From contig NZ_GG700630.1 of NCBI RefSeq assembly GCF_000162875.1, forward strand, positions 1,334,832-1,398,831: a stretch of DNA of 64,000 bases. The letters are read 5' to 3'. The notes under the pieces are model-generated. The model was not told the origin of the DNA. It searched no databases and was given only the letters and a program-made list of their open reading frames with translations. Below, piece by piece: positions 25,123 through 34,632 of the stretch. The translations under genes and the position numbers were made by a program. Within the stretch, counting starts at the first letter, position 1; each line of letters opens with the position of its first letter. Source of the DNA: Slackia exigua ATCC 700122 (GTDB lineage Bacteria; Actinomycetota; Coriobacteriia; Coriobacteriales; Eggerthellaceae).

Positions 25123-25668
25123 CTATGCGAGCTTCGGATCAGGTGCGACGAGCAGATTCGGAGTCGTTGTGCTCGGATCGGGCAAGACATTGGCGATCTT
25201 GTCGGTCGCATCGGGATGGGATGCCTTCAGGCCGTCGATTTCGCCGTATTCAAGGTTCGCTCCCGGGCATGCTTCAACGCACGCAGGCAGCTCCCCTCGA
25301 TCGAGCCGATCGCGGCAGAGGTCGCATTTACGGACCTTCTGTTCACGCTCGACGTAATGAGGCGCGCCATACGGGCATGCCTTCACGCAGGTCTGGCAGC
25401 CGATGCATGCATCGTGGTCTTGCACGACGATGCCGTTTTCAAGCTTCGTGTATGCGCCTACGGGACAGTTGGCAAGGCACTGAGGGTCAGCGCAATGGTT
25501 GCATGCCATCGAGACGAACGCGAACGCCAATGTGTCGTCGGTCATGACCGTGCGAACTTCGCGCATGGATACGTCGTCGAATTCCGGCAGGTTCGTGGTT
25601 GCGCACGACATGGCGCACGTCTTGCATCCATAGCAGTGGGCATTGTTGAAGAAGAATCCGAGGGTCAT
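25123..25668 (-). CDS. DmsB-like four-cluster ferredoxin subunit
   Basis: A 181-residue electron-transfer protein of the DmsB/NrfC family with four [4Fe-4S] sites: CYGCKTCAMSC, CNHCADPQCLANCP, CIGCQTCVKACP and CDLC with CVEACP. It carries electrons between the molybdenum subunit and the membrane. It has no export signal, as is usual for subunits that travel with a Tat-exported partner. GGAGG precedes the ATG at seven bases, and the gene starts two bases after the stop of the catalytic subunit. No DmsC-type membrane anchor or DmsD-type chaperone follows within the window. Confidence 0.9.
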   Translation of the reverse strand: MTLGFFFNNAHCYGCKTCAMSCATTNLPEFDDVSMREVRTVMTDDTLAFAFVSMACNHCADPQCLANCPVGAYTKLENGIVVQDHDACIGCQTCVKACPYGAPHYVEREQKVRKCDLCRDRLDRGELPACVEACPGANLEYGEIDGLKASHPDATDKIANVLPDPSTTTPNLLVAPDPKLA

Positions 25669-25670
25669 CG

Positions 25671-28058
25671 CTATGCCTCCTTTCGAATCTCGACGAGCGT
25701 CTCATTGCAGCAGTGCTCGGTCGCGATGGGCCCCGCCGCGTCGTTGGTGACATAGCTTGACGACCCTCCTTGTTGCTCCCACCAGCCGTTTTCAAGGCAA
25801 ATGACGCCCTTCATGACGTGCGTGGTGACGATAGCCCGAGCCTTATGCTCTCCGCGGTCGTTATAGACGACGCACGCGTCGCCGTCGGCGATTCCGCGCG
25901 CAGCGGCATCTTCGTCGTTCAGCATCGCGCATGCGTAGTCGCGTGAAAGCGCTTCGATGCGGGTGAGACTTGCGAAGGTGGAATGCACGCTGCGGTTCAG
26001 TTTTCGTTGCACGGCGGCCAGAGGATATTTCTCTCCGAGTCCGGATGAGCCGCCGACGGTTTCCGGGCAGCGCATGTACGTGACGACGGGCTTGAATCCT
26101 TTGGCGACCCAGTTCGACATATAGACCTCGGCCTTGCCTGTCTTCGTGCAGAAGTTGCCGTCCTCGTAGGGAATGAAGTCCGCGGGATATGCGTCGATGG
26201 CGTGCTCTTTTTGCAGCTGCTCATAGGTATAGTCGGTGCCTTCCAGGGCTTTCTGTATGAAGAAGGCGTTGTCGTGCTGGAAATCCTCGCCGAAGCCCAT
26301 GCGCTCGGCCAGCTTCGTGAAGATCCATAGATCGTCATGCGCTTCTCCAGGCGCTTCGACGGCTTTCTGCGACAGCTGGATGAGGTGGCTGCGTCCATTA
26401 AGAAGAATATCCTCGGTTTCGAACACCGTGGTGCAGGGAAGGACCAGATCGGCATAGAGCGCCGTGGATGTCATGAGGGAGTCGATGACGACGACGAAGG
26501 GAATCTTGTGCAGGGCCTGCTTCACAAGCTCGGTATTGGGGAATTGGGTCATCGGGCTCTCACGGGCGGAGATGAAGACCTTGACCGGGTTCGGATCGTC
26601 GTCCATGACGTGCTGTGCGAACTGGACGCGCGGGATGGTGGGGAGTCCTTCTTTCGGTTTGGGATTCTCGAACATCGGGGAAAGCTTGATGATGTTGTTG
26701 ATGCCGCCGGCATCGGCGACCCCGTCGCCCTTATGCCCGATGTGTCCCGTGAACAACGCGAGATTGTTCATGGCCTGGCATGCGTAATTTCCATAGGAGA
26801 TACGCATGAAACCGCCCATGTTCTGGATGATCATGGCCCGTTCCGCCGAAGCGTACGCTCGGGCGATTTCGACAACCTTTTCAGCAGGGACCGAGGTCTC
26901 GGCCTCGACGGCCTCCGGGGTCCATTCTTGGAGCTCGTCGACGGTCAGATCGTAGACAGTCGAATAGCGTCCCTCATGCTCCGTGCCTTTCATCGAAAGA
27001 AGCGGATCGACGCCTTCTGCATCGTGACGCACAAGCTCGCCGGTATTGGAATCGATGACCATCATGGACGTCGGGTCGTCGTCGGATTCCATGACCGCAG
27101 CGCCGTCGGCATCTACGAGGGCGGGGAAGGTGGTGTGTTCTTTCAAGAACGACTCATCGGTCAAGCCTTCGTCGACGATGACCTTCAGCATGCCCATGGC
27201 GAGCGCGGTATCGGTGGTGGGTTTGATAGGAACCCATTCCGTGGACTTGGCAGCGGTTTCGGAGCATACGGGATCGATGGTGACGATCGTTCCGCCCTTG
27301 TCCATCACGTGCATGAAGCGGCTGAAGTAGCCGTTCATGGTCACCGCAGGATTATTGCCCCATACCAGCATGTAGTCGGCGTTTTCGAATTGATTGCGCA
27401 GGTCCATGAATCGCTTGCCGAAGGAAACCTTCGTCGATTCGTTCATCGCGGCGCAGCACAAGGACCCGCTGAGGGTCATGGTTCCGCCGAGCCGCGCGAC
27501 GAAGGCGGACATGGCTGATCCGGGAATCGCATTGAAGTTGCCGGCATGTCCATCGATGACGATGGCCTGGTTGCCGATCGTGTCGATGGCGTCTTCGAGC
27601 TTCTCGGCGATCAGGTCGAAGGCTTCATCCCAGGAAATTTCCTTCCATGCGTTCTCGCCTTTTTCACCATCGCGCAGCAGCGGCATGGTGAGGCGGTCGG
27701 GAGAATTCAGCCACCCGATTCGGGACATGCCCATCATGCAGGGCTTGGATTCATTCGAGGCGCCGCAGTCTACCTTGACGACCTTGCCGTTCCTGACGAG
27801 GGCGCGAAGATTGTGATGCTGGCATTCGGGCGGGCATGCGGCGAAGAATTCTTCGCAGTCTGCCCAAGGATCGACAGACTGCTCGTGAGATTCTGCGCCG
27901 TCAGACCCTTTGTCGAAGGTGCAGCCGGCCATGCCCGCAAGGCTTGCGGCCATGCCGACGGCAGCCCCTGTTTTCACGAAATTGCGACGCGAGACCCCAT
28001 GTGCCTGTCGCCGCGTATGGCTCCCCTTTGATTTGGGCATACTGGTCGAAACATCCAT
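25671..28058 (-). CDS. DmsA-type molybdopterin oxidoreductase catalytic subunit
   Basis: A 795-residue member of the DMSO reductase family, binding bis-molybdopterin guanine dinucleotide and acting outside the membrane in anaerobic respiration. A Tat signal, SRRNFVKTGAAVGMAAS, ends in a lipobox-like GMAGC. The iron-sulfur motif is CPPECQHHN with the last Cys in KPCMMGM; the expected third Cys is replaced by Asn. The molybdenum-ligand region reads SGSLCCAAMNES, so Cys or Ser may bind the metal. LVWGNNPAVTMNGY, VIIDSLMTSTALYADLVLP-like segments and the C-terminal GDACVVYNDRGEHKARA are typical. The ATG at 28058 has AAAGGGGG before it. Coriobacteriia carry many such paralogues for different acceptors, so the substrate cannot be named. 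Confidence 0.87.
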   Translation of the reverse strand: MDVSTSMPKSKGSHTRRQAHGVSRRNFVKTGAAVGMAASLAGMAGCTFDKGSDGAESHEQSVDPWADCEEFFAACPPECQHHNLRALVRNGKVVKVDCGASNESKPCMMGMSRIGWLNSPDRLTMPLLRDGEKGENAWKEISWDEAFDLIAEKLEDAIDTIGNQAIVIDGHAGNFNAIPGSAMSAFVARLGGTMTLSGSLCCAAMNESTKVSFGKRFMDLRNQFENADYMLVWGNNPAVTMNGYFSRFMHVMDKGGTIVTIDPVCSETAAKSTEWVPIKPTTDTALAMGMLKVIVDEGLTDESFLKEHTTFPALVDADGAAVMESDDDPTSMMVIDSNTGELVRHDAEGVDPLLSMKGTEHEGRYSTVYDLTVDELQEWTPEAVEAETSVPAEKVVEIARAYASAERAMIIQNMGGFMRISYGNYACQAMNNLALFTGHIGHKGDGVADAGGINNIIKLSPMFENPKPKEGLPTIPRVQFAQHVMDDDPNPVKVFISARESPMTQFPNTELVKQALHKIPFVVVIDSLMTSTALYADLVLPCTTVFETEDILLNGRSHLIQLSQKAVEAPGEAHDDLWIFTKLAERMGFGEDFQHDNAFFIQKALEGTDYTYEQLQKEHAIDAYPADFIPYEDGNFCTKTGKAEVYMSNWVAKGFKPVVTYMRCPETVGGSSGLGEKYPLAAVQRKLNRSVHSTFASLTRIEALSRDYACAMLNDEDAAARGIADGDACVVYNDRGEHKARAIVTTHVMKGVICLENGWWEQQGGSSSYVTNDAAGPIATEHCCNETLVEIRKEA

Positions 28059-28292
28059 TACATCCCCCTTTGTTTCGTCGAAAATGATTTCGATATGGAA
28101 AATTGTCCGAATTGGCGTATGGTTGCGCAAGGGCCGCCGCATCGACCTATCAGGAAACGATGAGCAGGGGATCAGGCAGGACTTATCGGTATCGGAAAAC
28201 GATAGGCGAGAGCAAAGGAATAGGGCGTTTCCGTTCGAAGAACTATGATTGAGAATCAGACGGCGCTTCAGGGGGCAAGGCGGTGATGTTCG
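28059..28292. promoter_or_regulatory. Divergent promoter region of DmsAB and Fic-like regulator
   Basis: 234 bp between divergent genes. It contains TCGAAA-ATGA-TTTCGA (28078-28093), a perfect 16-bp inverted repeat 20 bp before the dmsA-like start, and TATCG-N11-CGATA (28184-28204). Either could be the site of the neighbouring winged-helix protein. Confidence 0.45.
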
Positions 28293-29771
28293 ATGGCGAA
28301 GGATCGGCAGGCTGCGCAGGAGCGGAGGGCCGTGGTCCAACGGATCGGGGGTGCGCTGGCAAGGCTTCGCCATACGAGCGAAGGCATTGCGGGTTCCCCA
28401 ACGACTGCAAACGGCGTTCTCGGCTCGGATTGCGATGATGCCGAAAGGGTTGCCGGCGCTGTCGTGGACGAGATCCAACATGCAATGGGTTTCGGGCTTC
28501 CATTCTGCATGGACGGCGAAGACGTGGACAACTCGAGAAATTTCTATGTGCTGAACGGTTACGTCGCGAATCGGCTCATGCGTTGCGGGCAGGCCGCTGT
28601 CGGGAATGGGTGGGCGAGCCGCGAGGCGGAGATGCCCGAAGGGCGTCATCTTGCGATTTCCCGGATCATGGGGGAGGTGGTCGCCTGCGTTCGCCTGACA
28701 GGTTGGGATTCTGATCGAAAGCGCGTGCTCGACCTTTTTCTCGGAAGGATCGAGCCGAGGGATGATCGTGAGCGGGTGATCAGGAAATTCACACGAATGA
28801 TGGTTTCTCAGGATCCGGTCGACCTAAACGTTGACGCGGTGCTTTCCTCATACGAGGAGCTCTATTCGGATACCGAGCAATCGGAGTCTCCGTTCGTGGA
28901 AGAAAGAAACGACCGATGTCTTCGCGCCGTCCTCGAAGAGGTCATGAGCGTCGTTCTGCAGTCCGATGACGACGCTCATCCACCTTTCATCAAGGCGTTG
29001 ATCGCGTTCCAGGCCATTCTGTCGCTGCGCCCTTTTCATGTGGGGAACATCTACATGGCGCGTCTGCTGTTCGCATGGTCGATGCGCTTTTCCGGCTATC
29101 CGATAGCAGGCCATGCGCCGATCGTCGAGTTTTTGAAGCGGTGGAAGGCCGATGCGATCTCGAGCGACGATCCCTTCATGCCGCGCATGGCGTTCGAGGA
29201 TTCCGTAAGGATGCGTGGACGGCTGAATGATTGGACGCCCTGGTTCGAAGAGGTTCTGGGATTCATGCGAAGCGATCTTGAGCGCACGGAGGAAATGCTT
29301 TTCCGCATGCTGCTCAGGAGAATGCGCTTGCAGGATCTTTTATCGAACGTCGGGTGGATGAACGGCCGGCAACGCATGATCTTGCTCGAAGCCATCCTGC
29401 ACGTCGACGCAGAGTTCACGTATGGATCGGTAAAGAAGGATTTCGACGTCGCATATGCGTCTGCCTACGCCGATCTGACGGAGCTGAGAGACGCTGGGTT
29501 TCTGAAAGTCATGCCGGCCGGCACGACATCGGTGTTCGTGGCTGAACACGACATGCGCGAACGGGTGCACGACATGCTTCGCCAGCATGCACCCGAGGCA
29601 TACGCGAAGGTCTATACGGTCGAAGGCGGTTTGACCGAGGAATATCTCGAGGTGCGCGAACGCGTGCTGCTGCGCATGAGAAGGAACATGCTTTCATTCG
29701 ATGGGTCGGGGTTTTCCATTCCTCTGTACAATTTAGGCGAGGCGGGCTGGATGGCAGACGAGCCTTCGTAA
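28293..29771 (+). CDS. Degenerate Fic-fold protein with C-terminal winged helix
   Basis: A 492-residue cytoplasmic protein. Around residue 245-262 it reads LRPFHVGNIYMARLLFAW, which lines up with the Fic motif HPFx(D/E)GNGRxxRLL. The catalytic His is replaced by Arg, the acidic residue by Val and the GR by IY, while Pro-Phe, Gly-Asn and RLL remain. It should therefore lack AMP-transferase activity. Downstream, residues 360-405 form a helix-turn-helix/winged-helix region (GSVKKDFDVAYASAYADLTE then LRDAGFLKV). The combination resembles Fic proteins with a DNA-binding tail. Being divergent from the DmsAB operon, it is a good candidate for its regulator; this is inference. Confidence 0.55.
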   Translation: MAKDRQAAQERRAVVQRIGGALARLRHTSEGIAGSPTTANGVLGSDCDDAERVAGAVVDEIQHAMGFGLPFCMDGEDVDNSRNFYVLNGYVANRLMRCGQAAVGNGWASREAEMPEGRHLAISRIMGEVVACVRLTGWDSDRKRVLDLFLGRIEPRDDRERVIRKFTRMMVSQDPVDLNVDAVLSSYEELYSDTEQSESPFVEERNDRCLRAVLEEVMSVVLQSDDDAHPPFIKALIAFQAILSLRPFHVGNIYMARLLFAWSMRFSGYPIAGHAPIVEFLKRWKADAISSDDPFMPRMAFEDSVRMRGRLNDWTPWFEEVLGFMRSDLERTEEMLFRMLLRRMRLQDLLSNVGWMNGRQRMILLEAILHVDAEFTYGSVKKDFDVAYASAYADLTELRDAGFLKVMPAGTTSVFVAEHDMRERVHDMLRQHAPEAYAKVYTVEGGLTEEYLEVRERVLLRMRRNMLSFDGSGFSIPLYNLGEAGWMADEPS

Positions 29772-29913
29772 CGCGTCGTCTTTAGCCGCGTCAGCATCGG
29801 TCGTCGTCAAGGCTCATGGACGGCCAGTCGCCTTATGAGGCGTCGGGCATGCAGGGGATCGCGATGATTTCGGCTCGATAAAACGCGCGGTCGACCATCC
29901 TTGTCCGGAAGAT

Positions 29914-30432
29914 TCACGCCATGCGGGCAAGGGCGTCGGGGTCGCTTTCGTGCATGATCCGCATCACTTCGTCTTCCGGCATGTCGAGCGCGGCGGAGAA
30001 CTCGCTCAGAACGAGTCCTACGGCCTGGTCGTATAGGCGCGTGTACATGGACGAGGGAATATGCCGCTTCGATTCCTGTTCGGCGATGCGCTCGCGCATG
30101 GTCTTGGCCACGCGCATGGCCTGCAGGCAGTCGTTCTCACGCAGCATCTGCTTGAAGTGGTCTTCCACGGTGTGGGAATTGCTGTCTTTGAAGTCGTCCG
30201 TCTCGATGAGAGGGAAACGGTCGACGAGGTCGAGCACCGCGTTTCGGGAAAGGATGGGGCGCAGGAAATCCTCATGGTCCATGGGGACATAGACGGTGCC
30301 GCCGCGTTTACGCGTCGCCTCGAGCACGTAATACCGGCGATCGGCGCCGCCGAAGGAAAGGGGCTCGTTCGTCTTCGTCACGATGCACACGCCGTAATTC
30401 GCATACACGACCCGGTCATTCACGCTGTACAC
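29914..30432 (-). CDS. CarD-like RNA polymerase-binding regulator
   Basis: A 172-residue protein of the CarD/CdnL/TRCF family. The N-terminal RNA-polymerase interaction domain reads VNDRVVYANYGVCIVTK, followed by YYVLEATRKRGGTVYVP. The remainder is a helical domain that binds near the upstream edge of the promoter bubble in known members. I prefer the GTG at 30432, preceded by GGGGGCG, because the family starts a few residues before the VVY motif; an ATG at 30531 would add 33 residues that do not look like the family. In actinobacteria CarD stabilises open complexes at rRNA and housekeeping promoters. The gene is divergent-free and stands between convergent and parallel neighbours, so it is probably monocistronic. 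Confidence 0.78.
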   Translation of the reverse strand: MYSVNDRVVYANYGVCIVTKTNEPLSFGGADRRYYVLEATRKRGGTVYVPMDHEDFLRPILSRNAVLDLVDRFPLIETDDFKDSNSHTVEDHFKQMLRENDCLQAMRVAKTMRERIAEQESKRHIPSSMYTRLYDQAVGLVLSEFSAALDMPEDEVMRIMHESDPDALARMA

Positions 30433-30705
30433 GACATCGCCCCCGAAAACGTCGATTTCTGAAATCAGGGCGCACCTGGTAAAACGCCCATAACGTTGTA
30501 CCAGAATATCATGTACGGCAAAAAGAATCATGAAAGAGCAGGATTCTTGATAGAAGCAATGGAATAGAGCGGTATACTACAAAATTTTTGTTCGGTTCAT
30601 GTTATGCATGAGCCGAACATGACGGCGCATTCTTAGCAAGGCGATACGCGCGAGAACGTTCCGTCGGCGTATTCCGCGCTCCGTCGTTCGTCGAGCGATC
30701 CGCCT

Positions 30706-31527
30706 TCATGCATAGGCTGTGCACGGCGCCAGCGTCGCGATGCTCTCGAAGCAATGCGCTCCGTTCTGATCGCCCGAGACGTACCAGGATCCGTCTTCGA
30801 GCCGAAGGCGCGTCAGGTCGAAATCGCTTCCATAGGGAATCTCGTGCTCGAACGAGATCGCGAGCGACTTCAGCGTGGCGTCGCGCATGGCATCATCGGG
30901 CAGGGCGTCGCATATGAGGTCGGCGTATCGCGTGTTGTTGACATGCCCGTTCGCGTCGCAGTACGAAAATCCTGCATGGACGCTGCGCACGTACGTTCCC
31001 TCAAGCTTGCGGGGGATGCGTACGCGCAGCTCGCGATCGATGTTCTCGTTGAACGCAACCCACCCGTACGATTCGGGAAGGTGCCGATAGATGCTGCGGT
31101 CCTCGGTGTTCACAAGCACCCAGCGCGCGTCCATGAGACCGATCTCGTTGCCGCGCGCATCGTGGAATTCGGTGATGCGCTTGCACATGCCGCGCCGATG
31201 GGCCTCGGGGCGCGTCGTGATCGTGAGCTCCTCGTCCGCATGCGGCACGCGTGCCCACGCCAACGCCGAGCGCACGACCACCCAAGCGGTGCGCGTACGC
31301 TCGTAGAAGTCGGCATCCATGCCGGCCGAGGTGCAGTGATCGGTCGCCATCTGCTGGGCGAGGCGCATGCCTCCCCGCGGCGTCAAGAGATGGTTCATGT
31401 CGCAGTCGTTGTCGAAGATCCGGAAGGTTTCCGTATGGGAGGGGGAGAAGCGCCCGCGGTGCGCAGGCGCCTCCTTCGCGGCGGCATCTTCGACGGCGCG
31501 CATGCGTGCGGTTTCGGACCCGGTCAT
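30706..31527 (-). CDS. Acyl-ACP thioesterase
   Basis: A 273-residue double hot-dog enzyme of the FatA/acyl-ACP thioesterase family, releasing free fatty acids from acyl carrier protein in the cytoplasm. The first hot-dog begins with TETFRIFDNDCDMNHLL and contains RTAWVVVRSALAW. The second has the catalytic region GFSYCDANGHVNNTRYADL with the conserved Asp, Asn and His. An N-terminal extension of about 28 residues precedes the fold; an internal ATG nine codons in is an alternative start. It follows leuB on the same strand after 18 bp, so it may be the last gene of the leucine operon. Confidence 0.85.
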   Translation of the reverse strand: MTGSETARMRAVEDAAAKEAPAHRGRFSPSHTETFRIFDNDCDMNHLLTPRGGMRLAQQMATDHCTSAGMDADFYERTRTAWVVVRSALAWARVPHADEELTITTRPEAHRRGMCKRITEFHDARGNEIGLMDARWVLVNTEDRSIYRHLPESYGWVAFNENIDRELRVRIPRKLEGTYVRSVHAGFSYCDANGHVNNTRYADLICDALPDDAMRDATLKSLAISFEHEIPYGSDFDLTRLRLEDGSWYVSGDQNGAHCFESIATLAPCTAYA

Positions 31528-31545
31528 GAGCGATGCTTCGTTTCC

Positions 31546-32607
31546 CTAGATGGCGGCAGCGATCAAATCGCCGATTTCGGAGCAGGAGCGCTTCTTCTCG
31601 CCCGGCTTCGCGATGTCGCCGGTTCGATGCCCTGCTTCCAAAACGCGTTCGACGGCGGTTTCGACGGCGTGCGCCTCGTCCTCCAGCCCGAAGCTATAAC
31701 GGAGCATCATCGCGGCGGACAGGATGGTCGCGATCGGATTGGCGATGTTCTGCCCCGCGATATCGGGGGCGCTGCCATGGATGGGCTCGTACAGGCCGCA
31801 GCTCGTCTCGCCGAGCGATGCGCTCGGAAGCATGCCGAGCGATCCGGTGATGCAGCTCGCTTCGTCGGAGAGGATGTCGCCGAACAGGTTTCCCGTCAGG
31901 ATGACGTCGAACTGGCTCGGATTCGTGACCAGCTGCATTGCAGCGTTGTCCACATAGTAATAATCCACCGCGACGTCGGGGTATTCCTGCGCCACGCGTT
32001 CGACCGTCTCGCGCCACACGCGGCTCGTCTCCAGAACGTTCGCCTTATCGACGCTGGTCACGTGGTTGCGGCGCTGGCGTGCCATCTGGAAGGCGCGATG
32101 CGCGATGCGCTCGACCTCGGCCACGGAATAGTTCATGTCGTCATGTCCCGTGCCGTCTTCGTCGCGCGTCTTGGCGCCGAAATAGACATCGCCGGTCAAT
32201 TCGCGGCAGACAACCAGATCAAGGCCGTCCTTTATGCGCTCGGGCTTGAGCGGGCAGGCGTCGGCCAGGGGCGCGTAGAGCACGGCGGGGCGCAGGTTCG
32301 CGAAGAGCCCCATGGCCTTGCGGATGCCGAGCAGGCCGCGTTCAGGACGGTTGTCGGCCGGTTGGGCGTCCCACGTGGGACCGCCTACGGCGCCGAGCAG
32401 AACGCTGTCGGACGCGAGGCACGCATCGACGGTCTTCTGCGGCAGCGGCACGCCGGTCTCATCGATGGCGGCACCGCCGATGAGGGCGTCGGTGCAAACG
32501 AATTCATGCCCGAACTTCCTGCCGACCGCAGCGAGCGCCTTGAGCGCCTCGTCGACGATCTCGGGTCCGATGCCATCGCCCTTGAGAACGGTGATCCGGT
32601 ATTCCAT
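31546..32607 (-). CDS. leuB: 3-isopropylmalate dehydrogenase
   Basis: A 353-residue NAD-dependent decarboxylating dehydrogenase of leucine synthesis, converting 3-isopropylmalate to 2-oxoisocaproate. It shows the nucleotide start [19 protein letters not shown], the substrate loop [19 protein letters not shown] with the Arg residues that bind the substrate, the catalytic VDNAAMQLV region and the [12 protein letters not shown] and [18 protein letters not shown] motifs of this family. It lies nine bases after leuD in the run leuA-leuC-leuD-leuB. Confidence 0.95.
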   Translation of the reverse strand: MEYRITVLKGDGIGPEIVDEALKALAAVGRKFGHEFVCTDALIGGAAIDETGVPLPQKTVDACLASDSVLLGAVGGPTWDAQPADNRPERGLLGIRKAMGLFANLRPAVLYAPLADACPLKPERIKDGLDLVVCRELTGDVYFGAKTRDEDGTGHDDMNYSVAEVERIAHRAFQMARQRRNHVTSVDKANVLETSRVWRETVERVAQEYPDVAVDYYYVDNAAMQLVTNPSQFDVILTGNLFGDILSDEASCITGSLGMLPSASLGETSCGLYEPIHGSAPDIAGQNIANPIATILSAAMMLRYSFGLEDEAHAVETAVERVLEAGHRTGDIAKPGEKKRSCSEIGDLIAAAI

Positions 32608-32616
32608 AGAAGCCTC

Positions 32617-33126
32617 CTAGTCTTCGTCGGCGTCGGCCTGGGCGCGCGCCTTCAGGGCGTTGAACAGCCCGTCGTGGTCGATGATGTTCTGGATGAATTC
32701 GGGGAAGGGCAGGGCTTGGAACGTCGCGCCCGTGGTGAGGTCTTCGATGACGCCGGTCGAGAAATCGACCGCGACCTCGTCGCCGGCCTCGATGGCCTCG
32801 GCCGCCTCCGCGCATTCGAGGATCGGAAGGCCGATGTTGATGGCGTTGCGGTAGAAGATGCGCGCGAAGCTCGATGCGATGACGCAGGCCACGCCGTTGT
32901 CCTTGATGACACGGGGCGCATGCTCGCGCGACGATCCGCAGCCGAAATTCTTGGTGGCGACGATGATGTCGCCCGGCTTCATGTTCTTGACGAAGTCGGC
33001 GTCGATATCCTCCATCGCATGCGTCGCGAGCTCTGCCGGATCGGCGATGTTGAGGTAGCGCGCCGGAATGATGACGTCGGTATCCACGTTGTCGCCGTAT
33101 TTGAAAACGGTTCCTTGTGCCTTCAT
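32617..33126 (-). CDS. leuD: 3-isopropylmalate dehydratase small subunit
   Basis: A 169-residue swivelling-domain subunit of isopropylmalate isomerase, which pairs with LeuC. It has the short archaeal/actinobacterial-type length and the motifs [31 protein letters not shown] and [18 protein letters not shown]. The ATG 33124-33126 has AAAGGATG close by. It lies 68 bp after leuC and nine bases before leuB. Confidence 0.95.
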   Translation of the reverse strand: MKAQGTVFKYGDNVDTDVIIPARYLNIADPAELATHAMEDIDADFVKNMKPGDIIVATKNFGCGSSREHAPRVIKDNGVACVIASSFARIFYRNAINIGLPILECAEAAEAIEAGDEVAVDFSTGVIEDLTTGATFQALPFPEFIQNIIDHDGLFNALKARAQADADED

Positions 33127-33194
33127 AGGGCATCCTTTCGAAGCGGCGTCCGGTCGCATGCGGTGCGGCATCCGGCCGGGCGCGGGCGGCGGTG

Positions 33195-34463
33195 TCAGAG
33201 CAGCTCGATATCGGCAGGGTCGGTGATAACGCCCGTGATGGCGGATGCCGCCGCGACGGCCGGGCTCGACAGGTAGACCTCGCTGGTCACGTGTCCCATG
33301 CGGCCGACGAAGTTGCGGTTCGTCGTGGCGATGGAGCGCTCGCCTGCGGCGAGGATGCCCATGTGGCCGCCCAGACACGGGCCGCAGGTCGGCGTGCTGA
33401 TGACGGCGCCTGCCTCGATGAATATCTTGGCCAGGCCTTCTTCGATGCACTGCAGGTAGATATGCTGCGTCGCGGGCATCACGATGGTGCGCACGTGCGG
33501 GCTGACGGTATGGCCCGCCAGGAGCTTGGCGGCGATGCGCATGTCTTCGATCCGACCGTTCGTGCAGCTGCCGATGACGCTCTGGTCGACGCGGATGCCG
33601 GCCAGCTCGGTTACGGGCTTCGTGTTCTCGGGCAGGTGCGGCGCTGCGACGGTAGGCGGGATGCTGCCCAGGTCGATGTCGAAGACGCGCTCGTATGCCG
33701 CATCTTCGTCGGCGGCGAAGATGCGCGGCTCGTGCTGCGCGCGGCCTTCCATGTAGGCGAGCGTCTTGTCGTCTACGGGGAAGATGCCGTTCTTGGCGCC
33801 CGCCTCGATCGCCATGTTGCAGATGCTGAAGCGGTCGTCCATGGATAGCTTCGCCACGCCCGGGCCGGCGAATTCCATGCTCTGGTACAGCGCGCCGTCC
33901 ACGCCGATCATGCCGATGATATGCAGGATGACGTCCTTGCCGGACACCCAGGGCGCCGGCGTGCCGGTCAGGTTGAACTTGAGGGCGGAAGGGACGCGGA
34001 ACCACGCGCGCCCCGTGGCGATGCCGGCGGCCAGGTCGGTCGACCCGACGCCGGTCGAAAACGCACCCAAGGCACCGTAGGTGCAGGTGTGGCTATCGGC
34101 GCCGATGATGGCGTCGCCCGAGGCCACAAGCCCCTTCTCAGGCAGGAGCGCATGCTCGACGCCCATCGTGCCCACGTCGTAGAAGTTGACGATGCCGTGC
34201 TTGAGGGCGAATTCGCGCACCTCCTTGCACTGCTCGGCGCTCTTGATGTCCTTGTTGGGCGCAAAATGGTCCATGACAAGCGCGACCTTGGTCTTGTCGA
34301 AGACCTGCTCGAAGTCCGCCTCGCGCAGCACGCGGATGGATACCGGGCCGGTGATGTCGTTGGCGAGCGCGAGGTCGATATCGGCCTCTATAAGCTGGCC
34401 CGGCACGACGGAGTCGAGGCCCGCGTGCGCGGTCAGAATTTTCTGCGTCATGGTCATTCCCAT
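33195..34463 (-). CDS. leuC: 3-isopropylmalate dehydratase large subunit
   Basis: A 422-residue aconitase-superfamily subunit that holds the [4Fe-4S] cluster. The cluster ligands are in [12 protein letters not shown] and [34 protein letters not shown]-type substrate residues are present ([10 protein letters not shown]). The length matches the shorter LeuC2/HacA-like class, consistent with the short LeuD. AAAGGGG precedes ATG 34461-34463 at seven bases; an upstream open frame is not conserved. Confidence 0.93.
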   Translation of the reverse strand: MGMTMTQKILTAHAGLDSVVPGQLIEADIDLALANDITGPVSIRVLREADFEQVFDKTKVALVMDHFAPNKDIKSAEQCKEVREFALKHGIVNFYDVGTMGVEHALLPEKGLVASGDAIIGADSHTCTYGALGAFSTGVGSTDLAAGIATGRAWFRVPSALKFNLTGTPAPWVSGKDVILHIIGMIGVDGALYQSMEFAGPGVAKLSMDDRFSICNMAIEAGAKNGIFPVDDKTLAYMEGRAQHEPRIFAADEDAAYERVFDIDLGSIPPTVAAPHLPENTKPVTELAGIRVDQSVIGSCTNGRIEDMRIAAKLLAGHTVSPHVRTIVMPATQHIYLQCIEEGLAKIFIEAGAVISTPTCGPCLGGHMGILAAGERSIATTNRNFVGRMGHVTSEVYLSSPAVAAASAITGVITDPADIELL

Positions 34464-34632
34464 GAGGGTTCCCCTTTTGGTCGTGTCATCGGATGGCGCG
34501 CTTTGCGGCGTAGGCTCCCAGGCGAACGGCTGGACGACGTTCGGAAGCCTGCGTTCCAATCGTCCGCCGGCATTGAGGCTGTCGGCTGCGCCGCCGGCTG
34601 CCCGTCTGGGCAACCGCCTTCCGACGACGTGG

